Notes: generated from the sequence alone by a model not told the origin. Positions 43,681-55,639 are shown, numbered from the stretch's first letter. The stretch: 64,000 nucleotides of DNA from Sympetrum striolatum (GCA_947579665.1 CANPUZ010000054.1:248001-312000), one strand, 5' to 3'. Made by a program: numbers and translations.

Positions 43681-45269
43681 ATCAATTCTGTGGACCAAAG
43701 TATTATAGCTAGGGGGTAAGGCAAGTATTTATACAGTACATAGAAAAAGTAACGCAAAGTAAATTCGTGTTGTGCACTTTTTATTGGAAAAAATTCTAAA
43801 CTGTCACGTAAGATCTACATGAATGTAAATGCTGACGGAATTTTATTCAAATGCTTATTCAGATAACAATTCTAATGACATGGATGGAAATTTTATAAAT
43901 TATATATTTGCATAGTAACGCATTTACGAAAAATGTGATTATTTCAAATACGAAGAAAGTGGACGCAAGGTCTGTTTCAATTCATTCCGTAGACCAAAAT
44001 AAAACAGCTAAGTAGTTGAGAATTTCAGAGTACGTAGAAAATGTGCCTTTTAATTTAAAATTGTTACTTTCTGTGGCTTTACCTCAGCAAGTATGGCTGT
44101 GGGATTTATACTCACTTCCGAAAAATCGGATTCGTGAATTTTCTCTTCCGAGCCAAACTTTAACAGACAAAGGGCTGAAAGTGTTTCACCTTTCTTTGAC
44201 TGTTGTAGTCAATTCTGTAGCCAAAACCTAAAGGAAAGCAATGGCAAACTACCTCACTCCTCATCCTGCCTAGTGAACCTCATTCCTCCTGTAAGCTCTC
44301 AGTAGCTCATGCCAGAGGGGATGAGGTACCAACTGGCCTTCGGGATGAATTCTTTCACAGACAGACACCAATGAAACTTTGACAGTTTGTAGAAAAAAAC
44401 AAAGCTAATCTGTAATAGAAAAGAAATTAAGGAAATTTTCACTTTTGACACACATCCAAGCAACAATTGGAAAATATTTACACGAATGTGTCATTATTTG
44501 ATTAGTATTTGAGGTTTTCTTTAATTAATAATCGACGTCGCTGTTATAACTCCAATTATTGTCATAATTACAGCAGTTCCGTAGGTATCCTAGATGCAAA
44601 GCGTATAAGAATTGATTACCACTGATTGATTTATTAATTTAAATTAATTTGTTACCCTAATTGGTTAAGTCGCATTGTTATACTTCTGAGGCTTTCCATA
44701 GCTATAGTATCCTGGATACAAAAGGCAGAATATTTAAGTTCTGATGAAACCTTGTGTCATACATGGTCTGAACTCGTCAATTGCATCAAAACGGGTCCAT
44801 ATTTGAGTAGATTTTTCACAAGTTTAAGCAATTTACCGCTTAGAAACTGAATTTTTTCACCGGAATTTAGACTTTTCGATCTCTTTATCGCAAACTGCGA
44901 ATGAAATGGAAGACTTTCCATCGTATTTGGTTAGATTTTGTCCGAAGCTTCAAAATTAGTCCAGAATTGACTACTTTTGCTCGATTTTAAAGAAATAGTA
45001 TCACAGAAAACGGATTTTTTCTCTTTATTTTCTGGTTTTCGACGTTTTTTTCAGGTTTTTCAGCTCCCTAAAAGTTAAGACTTTTTCGTAATTTTGGGAA
45101 AAAACCCAAAAAATTGAAAATTTTCGAAAAAATCCATTTTTTGTTGATATTTCCGTAAATTGCTAAGAAAAAATTGAATTCTAGTTCAATATTTAGAATG
45201 ATCTTGTTAAGATCTTCAAAGCGATCAAAATATTACTAGTTTTCTCGAATTTTAGGAAAAATACATACA
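43681..45269. other. AT-rich diverged repeats
   Basis: The word TCAATTCTGTGGACCAAA and its variants recur at 43697, 43977 and beyond, with a shared downstream CTTTTTATTGGAAAAAATTC-like stretch, consistent with an old repeat of several hundred bp. The part at 44500-45260 is a diverged inverse copy of sequence at 6500-8200. AAGGAAAGCAATGGCAAAC near 44231 looks like another short interspersed repeat. No gene. Confidence 0.45.
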
Positions 45270-45480
45270 AAGAAATGTGTTGAGGTGACTTTGCACATAA
45301 GGACGTGCACCCAGGAAAATTCCCAAAGAAAAACGGACTCGAAAAAAAGTATGACAGGGCCGGGAGTCGAACCCGGGATCTTCCTCTATCCGGGAGGTGT
45401 TCTTAACCATCTTGGGTATTCTGGCCGGGTAGCCAACGGTCCGGGTTCGATTCCCGGCCCAGTCATACTTTTTATCGAGT
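45270..45480. repeat. tRNA-like pair in SINE-like repeat
   Basis: The left arm on the minus strand reads CCCGGGTTCGACTCCCGG with AAGATGGTTAAGAAC, an A-box-like stretch. The right arm on the plus strand is CCGGGTTCGATTCCCGG followed by CCCAGTCATAC and TTTTT. The two arms at about 45348-45384 and 45435-45470 are near reverse complements. The tail (TTGAGGTGACTTTGCACATA) faces left. Same family as 34683-34798. Confidence 0.6.
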
Positions 45481-46430
45481 CCGCATTTGCTGTTTTATTT
45501 ACTTGAACCAGAGTTTCTAACTTTTGACTGCAAAATTTTCATAAATGTCGCACCGAGTTCAAACGAATGTAGGAAAATTGATGAAATTCTTTTTTCAAAT
45601 GCTATTTGAAGAGAACTGTTATAAGTACGAGAAGGTTTAATAAATTATAGGCATGCGAACTTCATCCATGTTCTTGATACCACATCCTCAGGGAAAATAA
45701 ACTGAATTACGAAATCTTCCACCAATATAAATATGGCCGATTTTGATGCAAAATCTATTTTAATTGATTCTGTAGCCGAAACTATTACAGTAACTACATT
45801 AGAAATTTCACAGTTTATGGATGAAATAATTAAGAATTTAGCTGTGTGATTTGTTTTCGTTAGACATTTCCATGTTTTGTCACAATAATTTTCAAATTGG
45901 TCACATAAAATCGCCACAAACGAATGATATTAAATTAATGAAACAGAAAAAGTTGAAATTTTTGCAGGATATAGACAAGATAACGTAAATGATAATAGAG
46001 TTATTTTTGCAACCATAATATCGTAAGTTTCGTTACAAAAATTAGAGTGTCTTCCGAAAAATTATGCTGATTTCGAAGATGGTCGATCAGAATGCAAGTG
46101 AAACTTCAATTAACTCCGTAGCGCAAAATTTAATTGGTTAACAAGACTTTGACTTGTTATAAACAAAGTAACACAAATGTAAGTGGCATTAATTTTTTTA
46201 ACGATAATTCCGTATTTTGACTGCAAAAAAATTTCAAAATTTTCTCATCGGATTAACGTGAATGAGGAACGTATTGATTGTACTTATCTAATGCTTTGCC
46301 AAGAGAAATATTCTAACCAGGTAGCGAAATTTTCATACAGACTGTTAATTGAGTTGATTTAATGTAAAAATAATTCGTATTTGTATTCGTATTTTTTAAT
46401 ATTTTTTAGCAGACGTACATTGGTATTTTT
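45481..46430. other. AT-rich diverged repeats
   Basis: ATTCTGTAGCCGAAACTATTACAG at 45770 and TCAATTAACTCCGTAGCGCA at 46111 belong to the same diverged series as 41607 and 43688. TTGACTGCAAAAtttt-type blocks at 45523 and 46218 support a unit of about 700 bp. No coding sequence. Confidence 0.4.
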
Positions 46431-47107
46431 ACTTTCTCCCTATACGTAGTATAGAGAAAGTATTGTATTCGCAAAAAATTCGGCCTCCAGATTTCCACGG
46501 AAATATATGTTTTGGGGCCCATAGAGTACGTTTTCGCTATTTTCCCGAACATGTGTGTCTGTGTGTCTGTAGTAAAAAAGTTTGTGGGCGCTCTATCTTA
46601 AAAAGTAATTATTCGATGATTTTCAAAATTCATATTCAGTATTTTACTAACAATATAAAGAGTTGATTAGTTTTTGATTAATACCGATAAACCGGAAGCT
46701 GCGGTTTATCCGGAACAAAGATTTGTTTCTTAAATATCTCTGACAGAATGCAATTCAGGGATATACATTTAATGACAAAAGTTATAGATAATGTACTTTA
46801 CTACAACTTTTGTAAAAAACATTTCTTCGTAACACTGATTGTTTAGGAGTTATACTTGAATAATGGTTAACCGGAAGTTGTTGTTTATCCAGAAATTGAA
46901 GTTTTTCATACATATCTCGATCAGAATGCAATTTAGGTGTATACAATTACATACAAAAGTTATAGATAATGTATTTTACTACAACTTTTGTAAGATACAT
47001 TTTCCTGTAACACTCATTGTTTTGGAGCTATTTCTGTATTACCGGCATTGGCTTCTGTTTTCAATAAATATGGAGAAAGTCATGTGTTGGCCACGTCAGA
47101 TTTTTTT
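46431..47107 (+). mobile_element. R1 dispersed element, subtype A
   Basis: Complete copy from ACTTTCTCCCTATACG to GGCCACGTCAG with both ~240-bp modules. ATTTTT flanks both ends. Confidence 0.78.
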
Positions 47108-47739
47108 GGAACTTTTTGGGTTAAAGTACAATTGAATCTATACGAATTGTTATTCTTTTTCAAAATCTCAACTACATCATTTCAAATGTTGAAAATAATT
47201 TCGATTTACGCTAGCAATTTACGAAGAAAATGGCTATTAACGTTTCTTATTTAATTATGCCTTAGTAGATCCCTTAGTAGATTGAATTAAATCCCTCCAC
47301 GAACTATGAATGTATTTAACAAAATGTGGATCCTTAAATCGATTTCCCGATTCCTAACACCAATTATCGTCACTAGATAGTAAAATTGACTGAAATACCT
47401 AACATCCTGGCTGAACTTGATCCGACTTTAATTATTAAAACATTAAATATTGAAGCATTCATTCAATGCTAGTGAATTAGCCCCGTCAACAGTGACGTAA
47501 TTCAAGTGAATTTATATTGTTACGAAAAGATTTAATAATTTCATTACGATAATGAAAATTCGCTATGTTTTTAAGAAAGAAAACCATGAATCATTTGAAA
47601 TGATATTCACAAAGGCAAAATTTTAACCTATACTATTGGTGAATTTTATTTTCCGAAGTAAACTGATGGTTTTATTGCCATAAATTGTCTGCTCTTCTTC
47701 TCAATTGCAATCTTAATATCTTTCCCTTATATATCCGTG
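47108..47739. other. Unassigned AT-rich sequence
   Basis: No recognisable feature. Confidence 0.35.
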
Positions 47740-48070
47740 CGAGGGTTCAACAATCACCTTCGTTGTTAGGGAATTGTTTACGCCCACAAAATCACACGAA
47801 TTTTTCGTCTTATTTGTCGGAATTCTATCAATTTCGACTCGAATACAATATTCCACGACCGGATTAATAATCTTTGTTCTATTTCCTTTCTTTTGGTACT
47901 AATCTCGATTTCGTACGACCATTATTTCTGATTTAATTCTTCAAAAGAAAAAATGTCTGCAATCGATCGAAACGAACTTTACGTGCATTTCTTATGAGAG
48001 AGACGATTCTATACGTCCAGAGTCGAACCTAGTTATTAATTGCGCGATCGACAACTTGAATTAAATATAC
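47740..48070 (-). repeat. R2 dispersed repeat
   Basis: Minus copy from GGTTCAACAATCACCTTCG to CGTCCAGAGTCGAACCTAG. Very close to 51865-52205 in the central part. Confidence 0.7.
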
Positions 48071-48458
48071 TTCTGGGTCATTCCACGCCAATTCGACAAG
48101 GAAATCGGCAAAATTGACCCTTGATGTAACCGATTTTGACCAAATTTGGCAGATCGGTTTGATTTGATAACAAAATGAAAACTGTTAAGCCTTTTTGTAA
48201 TTAACTCAACTGTTTACGAAATATTGCAATGTTTAAAAATTGAAATTTTACGAAAGAGCCTTCGCATTCGAGGCCATATCTCCGGTAATATAGAAGCTAA
48301 AGATACACAGCATGGCTTAATTTAAAGGTCTTGTGTTGGAAAAGAAGAATATTGGAAGCTATTATAGAATTTTAACAATTTAATAAATTTTGTAAAAATT
48401 TAAAAGTTTCAAATCGATTTTTGATGGTGTACCTATGCCTTCGATTTTTCTCATTTTG
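48071..48458 (+). mobile_element. Element with GGTCATTCCACGCC start, cut by R1
   Basis: GGGTCATTCCACGCCAATTCG at 48075 resembles the ends of the element at 52567-54385. The remaining AT-rich part has no coding sequence and is cut off by R1 at 48459. Confidence 0.4.
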
Positions 48459-48954
48459 ACTTTCTCCCTATACGTAGTAAAGAGAAAGTATTGTATTCGC
48501 AAAAAAAGTTGTCCCCCAAATTTTGACGGAAATAGATGTTTTGGGGCCCATAGACTTCGTTTTCGCTATTCTCCCGAAAAGTGTGTGTGGTAAAAAAGTA
48601 GTTTGTGGGCGCTCTATCTTAAAGAGTAATTATCCGATCATTTCCAAAATTCATATTTAGTACTTTCCTGACAATGCCAAGAGTTGATTAGTTTTTGGTG
48701 AATATCGCTTAACCGGAAGTTCCGGTTAAACCGGAACAAATGTTTGCTTCTTTAATATCTCCATCAGAATGCAATGTAGGTATATACAATTACATTCAAA
48801 AGTTATAGATAATGTATTTTACTACAACTTTTGTATAAAATATTGTCCTGTAACACTCATTGTTTAGGAGTTATTTATATATCACTCTATTTATATAGGC
48901 TTCTGTTTTCAATAAATATAGAGAAAGTCATGTGTTGGTCACATCAGCTTTTTT
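48459..48954 (+). mobile_element. R1 dispersed element, subtype A, short copy
   Basis: About 496 bp. The TG-rich stretch is almost gone and only one CCGGAAGTT-type module is left. The right end reads CACATCAGC instead of CACATCAGA. Confidence 0.72.
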
Positions 48955-49749
48955 ATATGTTGTACATAAAACCTTCGTCTACAATTTTAATAAATTTGGC
49001 GAGGGTAATATTTCATTTAAGAAAGAAAAAAATTTTTGAGTATAGGCGTGATGCTCGGCTCCGCGCCGTCCGGCTCGCGCGCTGAACGTTCGGAAGTGTG
49101 GCCTCTCATATCTCAGCACGCTTATTCTTCCATCCGCTTCTCACCAATTTTATCAGTTCAACCAATATTAACCGACTCTTTAATTCCCTTCACCCTTTCC
49201 GACTGATGAAACCAATGGGAGTCATTACATTCCGGGGAAAGAAAGTCGCTTGGGCAGACTGAACGAGACAATCCCTCGATCAAACACCTATTTCAAACAA
49301 AACATTCATAGAACTAAGTTCCCCAAAGGAAGATCAACGGGCGCTTCAGCTAGTCAACGAATGAGTAACGAAATAGAGGTACCAATAATGTTTATATTAT
49401 TACGTAACACTATGTAGGAAATCAAAAAAACATGGACAGAGATTCAAATTTTAAAACGAGAATTTGTTGGATTCTTCGGAGACAGCTCTCGTATGGACCA
49501 GAAGGAACAGCATCCAGGTGAGAAGGTCTGAAAGTTAACGAAAAACGTGTTAGGATGCGTAGAAATCGGGAAGGACTAAAAAGGGAAAGATGCGATCCCA
49601 AAAAAGCAGGCGGACAAAGCATTCCAATGATGAGAAAGTCATGCTCATGCGAAGGAAAGCTAAAAACGGAAAATTAGGAGAAAATAAGAAAATGACGCAA
49701 AAAAGAAGATGCGTGTCTTTAGTGCTCTTGGCGTGTTTGACACGGCTCA
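48955..49749. other. Unassigned sequence
   Basis: A CG-rich spot lies at 49045-49095. A purine-rich tract at 49550-49700 (many GAAAA words) gives opposing frames of 60-85 codons with no family resemblance. Confidence 0.35.
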
Positions 49750-50035
49750 AGGTAGGAAAACTCGGATTGTGACAACTTAGAGTTCTATAACTTATACGAC
49801 CCGACAACTTAGAGGTGGGAAACTCATCCGACCTGAATATTCAAGAGTTCGAAATCCCCTGTCACCCGACAACGTAAATGTTTGACAACTCATCGCACCC
49901 GGCAGCTAAGGGTGCGATAACTCAGCGTTCGACAACTCATATGAATCGACAACTCAGAGATCGAAGACTCATCGGATCGCACAATTCAAGAGTTCGATAA
50001 CTCGTCGGACCCGACAACTCAAAGTACGAAGTAAT
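49750..50035. repeat. Degenerate ~33-36-bp minisatellite
   Basis: Alternating CGACAACTCA and AGTTCGAtaACTC words with GGACC spacers recur at least seven times. The units have diverged strongly. The sequence is unlike either of the other arrays. Confidence 0.7.
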
Positions 50036-50224
50036 TCAAATAATATCAAATTTGAACATCAAAACAATTGAGCAGCTGTCTTTTAACCAATTACTGATTA
50101 AACTAGTTAAAATGTTGTCAATTATACACAGGCTGCCTGGTTAAAGGCATTATAATACAAAATGGAATAAATTGAGAGTTAACTGAGATATTTATGAGCG
50201 GTTCGAATCTAGAAGTATCGTAAC

Positions 50225-50452
50225 TAATTAAATCGTAACGGCATCATTGAAATGCATCGTCCTCTTTAATCGTCAGCTTTATTGGCCCAAATTCCACGAG
50301 TATTTTTACGGGATAACACATGAGCTCGTATCCAACAATGGGAGCGGTCATCAGGGGGATGAGTTGTTTATAGCCTCGAATTTTCACAGAATTTTCTAAT
50401 ATTTCACCGATATTCTCGAAAATTCTAATCGAAAGTAAGATTCCACGACAAG
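50225..50452 (-). repeat. R2 dispersed repeat, truncated
   Basis: Minus copy of the right half: CATCAGGGGGATGAGTTG near 50349 to GATTCCACGACA at 50441-50452. The tRNA-like half is missing. Confidence 0.65.
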
Positions 50453-50589
50453 TTGTAAATTATTATAAGCAAAGCTCATAGGAACTCAAATTTTAAAAAA
50501 GTTGCAGATATTAAAAAGTGTAGGAGAGGAAAAAATTATATTGTTTAAATAGCAACACTAGTTCTATTATTAAAAGTACATTCATTGTT

Positions 50590-50725
50590 TATAATCTGGA
50601 TGAAACGTGTACTCGCGAACGCGAGAAAGTGCAGCGTAAAGCAGTTCGTTTTGTTAGGATATGCTACGATAGAAAAGCACTCAGACGTAGGTTGGGAATC
50701 TTTGAAAGAAAGGAGATTGGAAGTT
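50590..50725 (+). pseudogene. Non-LTR RT fragment
   Basis: Frames give REKVQRKAVRFVR and, after a short deletion, GWESLKERRLEV-like residues. Nearly the same as 32380-32490, which it matches base by base for long stretches. Confidence 0.65.
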
Positions 50726-51017
50726 GCTGAATATTATTAAAAGTATATAACATGTATCAATGAAACTTAAGAGGAAAATAGAAGAAAATGTAAAAAGGAA
50801 TTTCGGATGTAAAAAAAAACCTGGACCCTTAGCTCGCCTTCGCAGCTCAGGAGCGCCCGACCTTCCCATCAGTGGGGACCATAAAAAAATGACCGCGTGG
50901 AATACGATTTAAACAGTTATAAACAATTCAAATGAGCAACAATGTATTACCTTCGTCGTTTCACTCGTCCTAAGAGATATGCAAGCGTCTTTTGATCGAC
51001 GTTCTACGATTAAAATT
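50726..51017. other. Unassigned spacer
   Basis: AT-rich, no feature recognised. Confidence 0.35.
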
Positions 51018-51310
51018 AAGATTTTTCGTGTCTCTAAGCAAACTAATCGGTCTCTAAGCTAATCAAGCGGACTCTAAGCGGTCTCAAAGCGAGCTAAACA
51101 TTTGTTTAGGCTAACTAAGTGGAGTATAAGCCAACTAAACGGTTAATAAACGAGCTAAGCAAACTCTAAGCAAAATAAACGGTCTCTAAGCGAATGAATC
51201 GGCAATAAACGAATTAATCGGTAACTAAGCTAACTAAGCTGTCTCTAAGCGAAATAAGCGGACTCTAAGCTATGTAAGCGGTCTGTAAGCATAATAAGCG
51301 ATTCAAGAAC
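51018..51310 (+). repeat. ~20-bp minisatellite (AAGCGGTCTCTAAGCGAACT)
   Basis: About fourteen degenerate units with alternating CTCTAAGC and CTAA(G/A)CGG words. The inverted counterpart starts the window at 1-112. Confidence 0.8.
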
Positions 51311-51864
51311 TGAACATCACATGTTTATATAAAAACTAGTGAATTTCCCTGTCAAAAATTACGCAACGAAAACTAAATTAACTGTTATAAAAGATTATTT
51401 GTTAATTTGGTTGTTAAAATAATATTGGGTCTGTGTAAATTGTTCCAATTGGATTGATTTTGACGGCGAAGGTTTCCATTCTGTTTGGAAGGAAATCGTT
51501 AATCATTAGAAATTTCATTCAAAAAAGCAAATATAAATACACAAACATTACAGAAGGTATTTAAGTATTAGTAGTATTCGTTTATTTGGTTGCTGGGACA
51601 ATATATCTTGCCTAAATACATTGTTGCCTTTTGGTTGATTTTGACGGAAAAGTTAATCGTTTTGCAAAAAAATAAAATAGTTTAAAATTTTATTTGCAAA
51701 GACTAATGTATGAATTACATTATAGAAGGTGATGTCATTAGTAAATATATAAATAGCTGAATTTCAATTACCAAAGTTGATAAATAGCTTTATTCCCATA
51801 GAATGTCAGCTCTTTTCCTGGACACATTTCTTATTATATTTCCCATTTATATTCGTAAAAGGTT
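51311..51864. other. Unassigned AT-rich sequence
   Basis: GGTTTCCATTCTGTTTGG-like and TTTTGACGG words recur at 51458 and 51642 with similar neighbours (GTTGTTAAAATAATAT / GGTTGCTGGGACAATAT), suggesting a diverged repeat of about 180 bp. No gene. Confidence 0.4.
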
Positions 51865-52205
51865 CCAACAATCACCTTTGTTGCTAAGGAATTGTTGATA
51901 CCCACAAAATTTCACGAATCTTTCGTCTTTTTAGTCCAAATTCTCGTAGTTTTGATTCGAATACGATATTTTACGACCGAAATAAGAATCTTTGTCCAAT
52001 TTCCTTTCTTTTGGTACTAATCTCGATTTCGTACGACCATTATTTCTAATTTAATTCTTCAAAAGAAAAAATGTCTGCAATCGATCGAAACGAACTTTAC
52101 GTGCATTTCTTATGAGAGAGACGATTCGAGTCGTCCAGAGTCGAACCAAGGATACTCTGGACAGACAAATATCAATATTTAACACTCAATTCGACCTTTT
52201 AAACA
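51865..52205 (-). repeat. R2 dispersed repeat
   Basis: Minus copy ending at GTCGTCCAGAGTCGAACCAAGG with a further GATACTCTGGACAGAC stretch, which makes a short inverted repeat around the T-arm-like block. Confidence 0.7.
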
Positions 52206-52374
52206 ACTCCCATATAATTTATAATCGCATGACTTCGGGAAGTTGGTGAAATTTACATTCGGAAATCTCTCCCATGCAAATCTTCGTTTTAAGATCTTTC
52301 ATATTTAAACAGTTCCACGGATTACAACAAAATTTCACATATTTAGCCTTTGAATGATAGAGAATAAGGTTGTG

Positions 52375-52565
52375 AAGGTTTTAATGAAGTAGCAGTACCG
52401 GGTTCGACTCCAGAATCCTTGGAAAGGCAATCCATTGGAAATGAACGTAAAGTTCTTTATCTTTAGGTGTAGGATTTTATTCGTTTGAGCATTTGAATGG
52501 GAAATAAAGATCATAGAAAGTCGAGAGGAGTACCAAAAGAAAGGAAATTGAACAATAATTCACAT
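52375..52565 (+). repeat. R2 dispersed repeat, partial
   Basis: Starts at a CAGTACCGGGTTCGACTCC block and ends after GAAAGGAAATTGAAC, where the element at 52567 begins. Its right part was probably displaced by that insertion. Confidence 0.55.
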
Positions 52566-52566
52566 T

Positions 52567-53712
52567 GGGGCCATTCCATGACAAGTTGTCCCTACTTGAC
52601 CATCACGGATTTCAATAAAATTTTGCATGGACACTCACACATATCTCTTATGAACATTTGTGAAGTTTTACTTTCACCGATGGTATACTTGCTGAGATAT
52701 AGCAGTTTGTTTGACCCCATGTCTCTGCCTTCTTCATTATGACTGTGAGATTTCAGTAACTTTGAGTCGTAGTATCTCAGGGAAGTGTTTTGTGAAGGAA
52801 ACAAAATTTGGCTATCATGTAGAAATTAATGAGCTCTATTTTACAATATAATAAAAATCTGATGTGGCCAGCACATGACTTTCTCCATATATAAGATGTA
52901 AATATTTATCTACGACAGTAATTTCGAACTCTACATTCCATCTAAACTTTGAAGATGAGTGATTATTTTATATATTATTGTCTTTTACGTCCCAACCATT
53001 ATAAAAAATGCTTTTCGGGACATGTTCGATGAAAAACGATGAAGTGGTCTTTCGCCCCAGCGCCCAGAGCGCCTACAACGTACATAATAAGCAACTTCCG
53101 GTTTATCAGTACTTCACGAATCACTCCTACACAATCAGTGATACAAAAACATGTTTCATACAAAATTCAAAGTAAATAACATTTTCTAAAACTTTTATAA
53201 AAAATAGTATATACCTAAATATCATAATTATGGAGATATTTTGAAAACCGGAAATGAGCTTTGAAAACTGAAGCTCAACTTCCGGCTAACCGATTTACTC
53301 TTAAAACTAATCAACTCTAACGACATCAACAAAAATACAATATATGAAATTTGGTGTTGATCCGACAAATAGTTTTTATTTTAGGGCGCCCACAAAGTAC
53401 ATAATAAGTTACTTCCGGTTTATCAGTATTTCACGAATAACTCCTAATCAACCGGTGATACAGAAATATGTTAAATACAAAAGTTATAGTAAAAATTATT
53501 ATCTAAAACTTTTATTAGGTATACAATATACCTATATATCATATTTATGGAGATATTTTGAAAACCGGAAATGAGCTTTAATGATTAAAGCTCGACTTCC
53601 GGTTTACCGATATACTCCAAAAACTAATCAACTCTGACAGCACACAAAACAGTACTATATTTGAATTTTGGTATTGATACAATTAATAGTTTTCACGTTA
53701 GAGCGCCAACTG

Positions 53713-53784
<72 letters not shown>

Positions 53785-54385
53785 ACAGACATCATTCCGA
53801 AAATGGTCAAAACGTGTTCTAGGGACCCCAAAACATGTATTTCCGTTGAAATCTCGAAGTCGATTTTTTTCATGAAAACAATACTTTCTCTATACTTCGT
53901 ATATGGAGAAAGTAAAAATAACTGTTAGAGCGAGGGTGTTGCAGAAAATTCAGGTCTTTTCTTGTAAAGGCAGGGTAAAAACATCCTATTTTTGGTTTTT
54001 CCACAAAAACTGTCGAATGTTGACTCAATTTAAAAAAAATGGAAAATACTAGGAAGATGAAATTTTATATTTTCAAAACTAGGTATTGATATTTTAAAAT
54101 GCTCAAAGTTTCACTTTGATTACGCATTTACTTCCTGAAATATAAGATAGCCAAACTTATAATTATTTTTGATCCTCAATTTTTTGAGGCAGTTTTGCAC
54201 TGAATTTTCTGCAACATGGTCGCTCTTACAGCTATTTTAATCATATTGTTTGATAGAGCATACAAAGTTGTACATGATGGCCAAATTTTGTTTCTTTCAT
54301 AATACAATTCCGTGATATACTATACTCAAAGTCACCAAAATCTCACAGTCAGGAGACCACAAGACCAGTTTGCATGGAATGATCG
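52567..54385. mobile_element. Long inverted-repeat element carrying R1
   Basis: Sequence at about 52571-52850 (CATTCCATGACAAG, ATTATGACTGTGAGATTT, GAAACAAAATTTGGC) reappears in inverse orientation at about 54250-54385. The ends thus both start with a CATTCCATG word and extend inward for over 100 bp. An R1 element lies between. It looks like a foldback or MITE-type element into which R1 was inserted, with more AT-rich interior at 53914-54250. No transposase. Confidence 0.5.
52854..53913 (-). mobile_element. R1 dispersed element, subtype B with multiple internal units
   Basis: Minus orientation, about 1060 bp, the longest copy. GGCGC/GAGCGC headers at about 53067, 53386 and 53700 are spaced 314-319 bp. 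An expanded (CA)n tract spans 53713-53788. TAAAAAT flanks both ends. Confidence 0.78.
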
Positions 54386-54734
54386 ATATAACAGCTCGGC
54401 TATCGCAAAACCGATGAAGTCATGAGAGAATGAAACATAAATCAGTCGTTTATATTCTCCTTTAAATACTCCGACCTTAAATGGTAAAAGGAGGCACATG
54501 TAGACGAGTCTTGAGAAGGACTCTGCTGATCGTATTAACAATTGTAACAGAAATGCTGTACTTCTTTGTATGTGTGCCACATTTTATTTTATCATCCCTT
54601 ATGCCTAACTGCATTATTTGAAAATGTTTTTAAAGAGTTAACTAACTAATAATGACATATCCGTTTATTTAGATAGCGTTGGCGTAACCACGTGGCAACG
54701 ACGCAAACGATAGGATTATGAATTTTTGGGAGAC
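54386..54734. other. Unassigned sequence
   Basis: No feature recognised; short minus frame at 54332-54580 has no family resemblance. Confidence 0.35.
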
Positions 54735-55080
54735 GTTTTAAGGTCCAATGGAGTGTTAGATATTGATATTTAGTCTGTCCAGAGTATCCTTGGTTCGACT
54801 CCGGACGACTCGAATCGTCTCTCCCATAAGAAATGCACGTAAAGTTCGTTTCGATTAATTGCAGACATTTTTTCTTTCGCGGAATTAAATACAAAATCAT
54901 TGTCGTACGAAATCGAGATTAGTACCAAAAGAAAGGAAATTGAACAAAGATTCTAATTTAGGTCGTGGAATATCGTATTCGAGTCGAAATAAGGGGAAAT
55001 CAGACAAAAATGACGAGAAAATTGAGGAATTTTGTGGGAATAAACAAGTCCCGAACAACGAATGTTATTGTTGAACATGT
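54735..55080 (+). repeat. R2 dispersed repeat
   Basis: Typical copy from CCTTGGTTCGACTCCGGACG to AACAACGAATGTTATTGTTG. Most similar to 40895-41235, including the upstream GAGTGTTAGATATTGATATT stretch. Confidence 0.7.
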
Positions 55081-55639
55081 ATTGATACTAACATATTTCT
55101 AAAGATCTCCGTATCGAAATTATTTATATTTCAGGAGACTAAATTCATTTTAATTCCCTCATTTTTGACGGTTAGGTTTCTACATGAGGAAATCATAGGT
55201 AAACTATTGAAAATGGATTGCTGCAATAATCTAACAAATAATACACTGTGGTTGGTATATACAGTTACTTTTAACTGTAGAATTGTGTGGAATAGACACA
55301 AATGTTCGTAATAAACTTGCTCATGTCTGAGGTGGACTACGTCACAGCATTCCATACAACATACACATGTATATGTACGCATATATAAGTTGATTTCCTT
55401 GTTTCCAGTTAGAAAATTAGTTTCTGCTGCTAACAGCATATTGTCACATTCTATGAAGAGATATGGGTTATCCTGTATTAGTTCTGGACAGAAAGTCCCG
55501 GTGTCCAGAAATACATTTCCGGACGCATGAAATTCCAGGATGGTATGAAATTCTCAACTAAATTAATATCTTTTGATCAGTTTAGGCATTATTTTAGCAC
55601 TGAAAGAGATGGAGTGCCCTTCTCAACGGGGAATATATA
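55081..55639. other. Unassigned sequence
   Basis: No recognisable feature. A minus frame at 55131-55439 (102 codons) shows no known family. Confidence 0.35.

Noticed and set aside
3076..53788. (TG)n and (CA)n tracts as independent microsatellites of interest
   Set aside because: They lie at the same internal position of every subtype B R1 element and so are part of it.
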